Source of the DNA: Myxococcales bacterium UBA1660 | GTDB lineage: Bacteria > Myxococcota_A > Polyangia > Polyangiales > Houyiibacteriaceae | Assembly: GCA_002320815.1 (NCBI GenBank) | Contig: DCLA01000099.1 | Span: 35,082-50,780 of the forward strand | Direction: 5' to 3' | Length of the DNA stretch: 15,699 nt | Shown here: in pieces, positions 15,482-15,699 of the stretch | Layout of the letters: the number at the start of each line of letters is the position of its first letter | Numbering within the stretch: position 1 is the first letter of the stretch | The notes under the pieces: model-generated | Database searches by the model: none | What the model was told of the DNA's origin: nothing | The model's input: only the letters and a program-made list of their open reading frames with translations | Translations under genes and position numbers: made by a program

Positions 15482-15699
15482 GGGTCGACGACCAGACCGC
15501 CCCCGGCGTAGAGGGCGTCGAACGCGGGGCCGAAGCGTTCTTCGACGACTTTTCGCTTCACCTTCATGGTCGGCGTGAGCTCACCATCGTCGATGGAGAG
15601 TTCCCGGTCCAGAAGGTGGACCGCCTTGATCGTCTCGACCCGGGACAGCCGCCCGTTCGCTCGACGGACCGCGTCGCGCACCCGCTGACGGACCGGCTC
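15478..15699 (-). CDS. Long-chain acyl-CoA synthetase (AMP-forming), C-terminal fragment
   Basis: Only the last 73 residues are inside the window; the frame is open to the right edge. The block SIDDGELTPTMKVKRKVVEE is characteristic of the C-terminal lid of long-chain fatty acid:CoA ligases, where the lysine of the LTPTxKxKR (A10) region completes the adenylation site. It is followed by the usual FGPAFDALYAGG ending. The family activates free fatty acids to acyl-CoA with ATP and CoA, normally at the inner face of the membrane. The upstream VETIKAVHLLDREL also fits the family's KF-LL segment. Its stop codon overlaps the GTG start of the lipoprotein gene by four bases, so it heads, or is an upstream member of, the operon that ends with the ceramidase-like gene. 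The N-terminal adenylation domain cannot be seen, so the subfamily is uncertain. Confidence 0.85.
   Translation of the reverse strand, partial: EPVRQRVRDAVRRANGRLSRVETIKAVHLLDRELSIDDGELTPTMKVKRKVVEERFGPAFDALYAGGGLVVDP

Overview
This is high-GC DNA (roughly 70 % by eye) with dense coding on both strands and strong third-position GC bias, so long mirror-image open frames lie over almost every real gene. Three things suggest a myxobacterium-type organism (Myxococcota, perhaps the Polyangiales/Sandaracinaceae side): lipoproteins with Asp/Ala/Gly/Pro-rich linkers just after the lipobox cysteine, a Hanks-type Ser/Thr kinase on a very long non-kinase region, and a lineage-typical single-domain HUH/Y1 transposase. 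This placement is inference; no rRNA or tRNA is present to confirm it.

Layout, left to right. (1) 3-1013 (+): a Y1/HUH transposase of the REP-associated type, open to the left window edge, followed by a terminator-like hairpin. (2) 1014-1387: non-coding, ending in about three tandem 30-31 bp repeats that run into the end of the next gene. (3) 5777 down to 1388 (-): a probable three-gene operon of a small Cys-containing membrane protein, a PlsC-like acyltransferase (2-nt gap) and a 1107-residue protein with a C-terminal Ser/Thr kinase domain behind about 800 residues of helical-repeat-like sequence. (4) 5919-7409 (+): an amidase-signature hydrolase, divergent from that operon. (5) 7721-7542 (-): a very small acidic lipoprotein, convergent with the amidase; a strong hairpin at 7488-7524 separates the two. 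(6) 7925-11541 (+): a two-gene acyl-CoA carboxylase operon (carboxyltransferase, then biotin carboxylase/BCCP) with a 1-base TGATG overlap. (7) 11674-15699 (-): a convergent three-gene block, read from the right edge as the C-terminal end of a long-chain acyl-CoA synthetase, a lipoprotein of unknown function (4-nt GTGA overlap) and a neutral/alkaline-ceramidase-like lipoprotein.

A lipid theme runs through the window. The ceramidase-like protein could release fatty acid from ceramide at the cell surface, the neighbouring acyl-CoA synthetase could activate it, the PlsC-like enzyme could esterify it, and the carboxylase pair handles a branched or other acyl-CoA. Each enzyme assignment rests on visible motifs; the idea that they form one pathway is inference. 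The least ordinary items are the kinase with its catalytic domain at the C-terminus, the ceramidase/acyl-CoA synthetase block, the tandem repeat at the kinase 3' end, and a possible REP/MITE-like inverted repeat at 11593-11670. I found no CRISPR array, prophage, RNA gene or recognised defence system.
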